The position numbers were made by a program, and so were the translations under genes. A stretch of 8,151 nucleotides of DNA from Patescibacteria group bacterium (GTDB lineage Bacteria; Patescibacteriota; Kazan-3B-28), in the NCBI GenBank assembly GCA_022703745.1, contig JAKLDB010000019.1, forward strand, positions 300-8,450, in the 5' to 3' direction. Below are positions 5,290 through 8,151 of this stretch, piece after piece; the first letter of the stretch is position 1, and every line of letters begins with the position of its first letter. The notes under the pieces were generated by a model, which ran no database searches, was not told the origin of the DNA, and saw nothing but the letters and a program-made list of their open reading frames with translations.

Positions 5290-5320
5290 AAAATAATCCC
5301 CGAAATATTCGGGGATTATT
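5290..5320 (-). terminator. Hairpin closing avd (minus strand) and following TR (plus strand)
   Basis: AATAATCCCCGAA (5292-5304) and TTCGGGGATTATT (5308-5320) are a perfect 13-bp inverted repeat with loop ATA. On the minus strand it overlaps the avd stop codon and runs into TTTT, so it can terminate avd. On the plus strand it begins 8 nt after the TR and may shape or protect the 3' side of the template RNA; it has no plus-strand T run. Confidence 0.7.
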
Positions 5321-5705
5321 AGTTAGTGGGTTTGTTGGGGAGATATTTTATCCAACCGTTTAACATTTTTGAAATAGTTTGCAGATCTCTTTCGAGCTGG
5401 AGATATTGTTTAGTAGTAAATATACTAATTTCGTGGGCGATTCGGATAAGGCGTTTTAATATTTCAATTTGTACGCGAGCGGTTTCTAGTGAAGAATATT
5501 TCTTGTTTGTTGCGGACCAAGTTGCTCCCACCAATAACGACATAAGCTTAAGACAGTGTTGATCGATGGTATGATACAGGCCGAATCGATCTCGCTTTGG
5601 GACTTTGGGACCTAGTAGGTAAATTGTTCGGTAAAATTCACTGACTTTATGAACCAGAGATACAGAACTGTCCGAGAGGGGCCTAGTAGGAAAATTATTT
5701 TCCAT
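5319..5705 (-). CDS. avd: DGR accessory variability determinant (Avd-like four-helix protein)
   Basis: The 128-aa, mainly helical, basic protein has the sequence pattern of Avd-like proteins: VSEFYRTIYLLGPKVPKRDRFGL (residues 21-43), long central helices with CLKLMSLLVGATWSA, EILKRLIRIAHEI (81-93), and the C-terminal hallmark KMLNGWIK (113-120). In the Bordetella DGR, Avd is a pentameric four-helix bundle that binds RT and the template RNA and is required for cDNA synthesis. Length matches that family. It is encoded opposite to RT and TR, in the TR-RT interval. Its ATG at 5705 lies inside the RT gene, so the two divergent genes overlap by 57 bp at their 5' ends. No Shine-Dalgarno or clear promoter is seen, and no later in-frame ATG or GTG is near, so the start is probable but not certain. 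Confidence 0.88.
   Translation of the reverse strand: MENNFPTRPLSDSSVSLVHKVSEFYRTIYLLGPKVPKRDRFGLYHTIDQHCLKLMSLLVGATWSATNKKYSSLETARVQIEILKRLIRIAHEISIFTTKQYLQLERDLQTISKMLNGWIKYLPNKPTN
5548..5575 (+). promoter_or_regulatory. Candidate RT promoter within avd
   Basis: TATGAT (5570-5575) is preceded by TGG (extended -10) and, after 16 bp, by TTAAGA (5548-5553). Transcription would start near 5582, about 67 nt before the RT ATG, and would be antisense to avd. It is a modest match; RT may instead be read from the TR promoter. Confidence 0.3.
5611..5696. repeat. Direct repeat CCTAGTAGG(T/A)AAATT flanking the RT start
   Basis: Two copies, 5611-5625 and 5682-5696, match at 14 of 15 positions with starts 71 bp apart. 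The core CCTA-G-TAGG is itself a 4-1-4 palindrome. The copies bracket the RT start codon (5649), and the second lies just inside the avd start. They could be paired operators for the divergent avd/RT pair. A short tandem repeat CTTTGGGA x2 (5595-5610) abuts the first copy. No regulator is known from this window. Confidence 0.4.
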
Positions 5706-6707
5706 ACCGGTGTTTTTGACGAGGTTATTTCATTAGAAAATTTATTTTTGGCTTGGACTGAATTTCGGAAAGGTAAGCGAAGCAAGCTAGATGTTCAAGC
5801 GTTTGAGCTTCAGCTTGAAGATAACATATTTGCTCTTCACGAGGATTTGGTGGGTGGAGATTATCTTCATGGTGGCTATCACCAATTTCGTGTTTCCGAC
5901 CCCAAGCCTAGAGTGATTAGCAAGGCATCTGTTCGAGATAGATTATTGCATCGTGCTATCTATCGGGTTTTATATCCGCTTTTTGATAAAACTTTCATTT
6001 TCGACAGTTATTCTTGTCGTAATAATAAGGGTACTCACAAGGCATTTCAGCGTTTGACGCAAATGACCCGCAAAATTTCTGAAAATTACACTCGGCCTTG
6101 TTACGCTTTGAAATGCGACATCCGAAAATTTTTTGACAGTATTGACCATGAAGTATTATTCGACTTATTGAAAAACCGCATAGAGGACGAAAAGTTGTTG
6201 AAGTTGCTTTGGGGTATTATTGGAAGCTTCGAATGCTCTCTAGGTAGAGGGATGCCTCTGGGTAATTTGACTTCTCAACTTTTTGCCAATATTTATATGG
6301 ATCCGCTGGATAAGTTTGTGAAACACAGACTAAAAGTAAGATTTTATATTCGTTACGCTGATGATTTTGTTTTTCTGGGATATGGTGCTGATGAGCTAAT
6401 GGGGTGTTTGGTTGAATCAAATTGCTTTTTGAAAACCAGACTGAAACTAATTATCCATCCAAACAAGATTTATTTCAGAAAACTGAAGTGGGGAATTGAT
6501 TATGTCGGTTATGTAGCTTTGCCGTATTATTGTTTACCGAGGCAAAAAACAATTACAAGAATAAAGAAGAGAATAGGGCGACTATTAGATAGTGGCGATA
6601 TTAATGAGTTGTTAAAAGCAATCCCGTCGTATCTTGGCTACTTTGGTCACGCCAATTCTTACAAACTTCAAAGGGGTTTGCTATATAAGATTACAGCGTC
6701 AGCGTAA
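5649..6707 (+). CDS. DGR reverse transcriptase
   Basis: This 352-aa RNA-dependent DNA polymerase makes the adenine-mutagenised cDNA from the TR RNA. Visible motifs are ISLENLFLAWTEFRKGKRSK (27-46), typical of the N-terminus of DGR RTs; KPRVISKASVRDRLLHRAIY (86-105); the catalytic-Asp motif LKCDIRKFFDSIDH (154-167, Asp157); GMPLGNLTSQLFANIY (201-216), with the DGR-type SQ instead of the SP found in most RTs; and YIRYADDF (233-240) with catalytic Asp238/Asp239. The end, IPSYLGYFGHANSYKL, is the usual thumb-side tail. There is no maturase or endonuclease domain. The length is normal for DGR RTs and all catalytic residues are present. ATG 5649 is the only good start; no clear Shine-Dalgarno precedes it. 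Residues 1-19 overlap the avd start on the other strand and look less conserved. Sampled rows are about 36% GC. Confidence 0.97.
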   Translation: MNQRYRTVREGPSRKIIFHTGVFDEVISLENLFLAWTEFRKGKRSKLDVQAFELQLEDNIFALHEDLVGGDYLHGGYHQFRVSDPKPRVISKASVRDRLLHRAIYRVLYPLFDKTFIFDSYSCRNNKGTHKAFQRLTQMTRKISENYTRPCYALKCDIRKFFDSIDHEVLFDLLKNRIEDEKLLKLLWGIIGSFECSLGRGMPLGNLTSQLFANIYMDPLDKFVKHRLKVRFYIRYADDFVFLGYGADELMGCLVESNCFLKTRLKLIIHPNKIYFRKLKWGIDYVGYVALPYYCLPRQKTITRIKKRIGRLLDSGDINELLKAIPSYLGYFGHANSYKLQRGLLYKITASA

Positions 6708-6724
6708 AAAGCCCTGAAAGGGCT
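6706..6724 (-). terminator. Terminator of the rpmF-nusB-rnc operon
   Basis: AGCCCT (6710-6715), loop GAA, AGGGCT (6719-6724) is a perfect 6-bp hairpin. On the minus strand it is followed by TTTTT and lies 27 nt past the rnc stop. It begins 2 nt after the RT stop on the plus strand but has no plus-strand T run, so it serves the leftward operon best. Confidence 0.75.
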
Positions 6725-6751
6725 ACTAGAACTTATCGCCTTTGATGTCGT

Positions 6752-7435
6752 TTAGCTAAGAGTTTTTAGAGCAGCAGATGCAGCGTTGGTTTCGGCTTCG
6801 CGTTTGGATTTTCCTTCGCCCTTGGCAATTAGTTTGTCGTCAACATAGACGCCAACAATAAAGTTTCGGTCATGGTCTGGTCCTGATACTTCTTCGGTAT
6901 TGTAGTGGGGGGTGACACCATGTTTTTCCTGAATAAGTTCTTGGAAACGGCTCTTGGCATCAATGTGTCCTTCTTCGGCAATAATTGGTTCTAGATGATG
7001 AAGCAGAAACTTATCAATGAATTTTTTGACTGCAGGAAGTCCTAGATCTAGGAAGAGGGCTCCAACAAAGGCTTCTGCTGCATTGGAGATAATCATGGAC
7101 TTGGCTTTGCCGTCATTCCGAGCTTCCCCCTTGCTCATCCGAAGATATTCTTCGAATCCAAGTTCTTTTCCGACTTCACTTAAGGTATTTCTGCGAACGA
7201 GTGCGGCGCGGAGGTTGGTTAGTTCTCCCTCTGCTTTTTCAGGAAACTTGTCATACAGGAATTGGGTCACTAGTAGTTCTACTACAGCGTCACCCAAAAA
7301 CTCTAGTCGTTCATTGTGGTTTTCTACATCAGTATGTTCGTTAAGATAAGAGCGGTGGGTAAAAGCCTGCTCGTAGAGTGCAGGATTTTTGAATTTGAGA
7401 CCAATTTGTTTCTGCAAAGAAGCTAAGTTATTCAT
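6752..7435 (-). CDS. rnc: Ribonuclease III
   Basis: RNase III is a double-stranded RNA endonuclease used for rRNA precursor and mRNA processing. The 227-aa protein has the standard two-domain build: the endonuclease domain (about 1-152) with signature NERLEFLGD (41-49; metal ligands Glu45 and Asp49) and the second catalytic helix SNAAEAFVGALFLD (117-130, Glu121), and a C-terminal dsRNA-binding domain (about 158-227) with SRFQELIQEKHG and KGEGKSKREAETNAASAAL. At the position of E. coli Asp114 this protein has Asn118. The essential Glu (E. coli Glu117) is kept, so activity is likely. The ATG at 7435 overlaps the nusB TGA as ATGA, suggesting coupled translation. It is the last gene of the leftward operon. 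Confidence 0.96.
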   Translation of the reverse strand: MNNLASLQKQIGLKFKNPALYEQAFTHRSYLNEHTDVENHNERLEFLGDAVVELLVTQFLYDKFPEKAEGELTNLRAALVRRNTLSEVGKELGFEEYLRMSKGEARNDGKAKSMIISNAAEAFVGALFLDLGLPAVKKFIDKFLLHHLEPIIAEEGHIDAKSRFQELIQEKHGVTPHYNTEEVSGPDHDRNFIVGVYVDDKLIAKGEGKSKREAETNAASAALKTLS

Positions 7436-7878
7436 CGGGGAGTTTTTTCGTCAGTTTCCGGATTGTATTTGGTTGAGTTGCGAAAGACAGTTCCAAGTAC
7501 ACCATTTACAAATTTACTGGAGTTTTCTCCTCCAAATGATTTGGCGAGTTCTACTGCTTCATTGATTACCGCTTTTGGAGGAACTTCATCGTCGAATAGT
7601 AGTTCGAAGATTGCCAAGCGAAGAATAGCCAGGTCGACTTGGGCAATTTGGGGAATCGGCCATTCTGGTGCGGAAATAGTAATTACTTGGTCGATTTCTT
7701 CTAAATGTTTAGTAAGACCAGCGGAGAGTTTGTGGATAAAGGTAAGATTGTTCTCTTCAAACTCATGTTTTTCCAGGTGGCGTTTGATGATTTCCAACAA
7801 ATCAGCAGCATCACGCTGTTGAAGTTCGTAGAGTGCTTGCATTACCAGGATGCGGGCAAAGTGGCGATTAGATGCCAT
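7432..7878 (-). CDS. nusB: Transcription antitermination protein NusB
   Basis: NusB is a small helical RNA-binding protein that works with NusE (S10) on boxA RNA in rRNA antitermination. The 148-aa product starts NRHFARILVMQALYEL, matching the NusB N-terminal RxxARxxxxQALY pattern. It contains the C-terminal NusB helices PQIAQVDLAILRLAIFELLF and PPKAVINEAVELAKSFGGENSSKFVNGVLGTV, which are diagnostic. Its length is normal. It follows rpmF after 32 nt without a hairpin and overlaps rnc by 4 nt. ATG 7878 is chosen because the conserved region begins at residue 4; no strong Shine-Dalgarno precedes it. Confidence 0.95.
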   Translation of the reverse strand: MASNRHFARILVMQALYELQQRDAADLLEIIKRHLEKHEFEENNLTFIHKLSAGLTKHLEEIDQVITISAPEWPIPQIAQVDLAILRLAIFELLFDDEVPPKAVINEAVELAKSFGGENSSKFVNGVLGTVFRNSTKYNPETDEKTPR

Positions 7879-7910
7879 GGCTACAATTTACCAGATTGAG
7901 GGATAAAAAA

Positions 7911-8151
7911 CTACTTATCAGATTTTTTAGCTTCAGATTTCTTTGCTTTGGTTTCAGCAGCTTTTTCCATCTTTTTTGCTTTAGCTTCGGCAATCTTTTT
8001 GTCCTTCTCAGTTTTTGCTTGCAACTTTAGTGCCTGGGCAATCTTCTTGTCTGCCTTGGTGTTTAGTACTTTAGCTTTGCCGTAGTAGCCACATTCTGGA
8101 CAGGCCATATGGGCTGGCTTCTTTGTCTTACACTTGGCACATGTGCCTAAA
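7911..8151 (-). CDS. rpmF: 50S ribosomal protein bL32, 5'-truncated by window, with long Lys/Ala-rich tail
   Basis: The minus-strand frame stays open to the window edge, so the start lies beyond 8151; the in-frame ATG at 8108 is internal. The 79 visible residues begin LGTCAKCKTKKPAHMACPECGYYGKAKV. This is the bL32 zinc ribbon with all four cysteines (CxxC at visible residues 4/7 and 17/20) and the PAHxxCPxCGYY core. After it comes a tail of about 45 residues made almost only of Lys, Ala, Glu and Asp, probably one helix, far longer than in E. coli bL32. Such tails seem typical of CPR ribosomal proteins (recalled, not checked). It heads the rpmF-nusB-rnc operon. Confidence 0.93.
   Translation of the reverse strand, partial: LGTCAKCKTKKPAHMACPECGYYGKAKVLNTKADKKIAQALKLQAKTEKDKKIAEAKAKKMEKAAETKAKKSEAKKSDK

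Larger units (their letters stand above)
5007..5320 (+). ncRNA. Predicted DGR template RNA (leader, TR and 3' hairpin)
   Basis: No convincing gene lies between the target stop (4865) and the end of avd (5319). This stretch holds the post-VR hairpin, the target terminator, a candidate promoter and the TR. The leader 5007-5163 contains an 11-position hairpin, CTGATGATTTT (5112-5122) with AAAACCATCAG (5127-5137), one mismatch and loop AGTG, 26 nt before the TR. A perfect 13-bp hairpin (5292-5320) follows the TR after 8 nt. The plus strand is the template strand because the variable adenines are on it. The transcript may continue through the spacer into RT; both ends given are estimates. Confidence 0.5.
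4008..6707 (+). mobile_element. Diversity-generating retroelement (DGR) cassette: target-VR, TR, avd, RT
   Basis: All DGR parts are present: a target gene with VR (4140-4865, VR 4734-4853), a TR (5164-5283), an Avd-like accessory protein (5319-5705, minus strand) and a DGR-type reverse transcriptase (5649-6707). VR and TR differ at 23 of 120 positions, all at TR adenines. The element is set between two housekeeping operons. No flanking target-site duplication, integrase or transposase is visible, in keeping with DGRs not being self-mobile. The boundaries given here run from the target promoter to the RT stop and are a functional, not an insertional, definition. Confidence 0.95.

Noticed and set aside
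5326..5562. 78-codon plus-strand frame opposite avd
   Set aside because: It is the complement of a clear Avd-like protein and has no family features of its own.
5649..6707. Group II intron or retron reverse transcriptase
   Set aside because: There is no maturase or endonuclease domain, no intron RNA domains, and no retron msr/msd. The LGNLTSQ motif plus VR/TR pair identifies a DGR.
3978..6751. Target-site duplication or att sites flanking the DGR
   Set aside because: I compared both edges by eye and found no convincing direct or inverted repeat; DGRs are not expected to leave one.
8106..8108. ATG as the start of bL32
   Set aside because: The frame continues upstream with the first CxxC of the zinc ribbon, so this Met is internal and the gene is cut by the window edge.
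1..8151. CRISPR array, tRNA or rRNA genes, second VR copy
   Set aside because: No regularly spaced repeats, no tRNA-like cloverleaf or rRNA segment, and only two copies of the 22-bp VR/TR end were seen.

Overview
The window looks like a chromosomal segment of a Candidate Phyla Radiation (Patescibacteria) bacterium. The evidence is a set of compact housekeeping genes: a short IF2 without the usual long N-terminal extension, an S1-repeat protein fused to a helix-hairpin-helix tail, a bL32 with a long Lys/Ala-rich C-terminal tail, and tight or overlapping gene junctions with weak or absent Shine-Dalgarno sites. TGA ends rbfA and nusB, so the TGA-recoding lineages (Gracilibacteria, Absconditabacteria) are unlikely. 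The lineage assignment is an inference from gene style. No rRNA or other marker is present to confirm it.

Left block (1-3977, + strand): translation and RNA metabolism. It holds the 3' part of an S1-domain RNA-binding protein gene, then infB (IF2), rbfA and an nrnA-like DHH/DHHA1 phosphoesterase. infB-rbfA-nrnA is packed as an operon, with rbfA and the phosphoesterase overlapping. Right block (6752-8151, - strand): rpmF (bL32, cut by the window edge), nusB and rnc (RNase III), read leftward as an operon with an ATGA overlap between nusB and rnc and a terminator behind rnc.

Between the two blocks (about 4008-6707) lies a complete diversity-generating retroelement (DGR). Its parts are a target gene with its own consensus-like promoter and a C-terminal 120-bp variable repeat (VR, 4734-4853); a GC-rich hairpin directly after the VR with the target stop codon in its loop; a strong intrinsic terminator; a non-coding template repeat (TR, 5164-5283) inside a structured, ORF-free leader; an Avd-like four-helix accessory protein on the opposite strand; and a DGR-type reverse transcriptase with YADD and LGNLTSQ motifs. 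VR and TR align without gaps over 120 positions. They differ at 23, and every difference is at a TR adenine; none of the 87 non-adenine positions differs. This is the hallmark of adenine-specific mutagenic retrohoming.

How it would work: TR RNA (+ strand) is copied by RT with Avd, adenines are miscopied, and the cDNA replaces the VR at the end of the target gene, using the identical 22-bp 3' end and the adjacent hairpin as recognition signals. The product is a C-type-lectin-like surface with 14 residues now different from the template. Its ligand and the role of its N-terminal region cannot be read from the sequence. Points worth a second look are the antisense placement of avd between TR and RT, the two-faced hairpin behind TR, the post-VR hairpin, the repeated CCTAGTAGG motif at the overlapping avd/RT starts, and the higher GC of the target relative to the RT.
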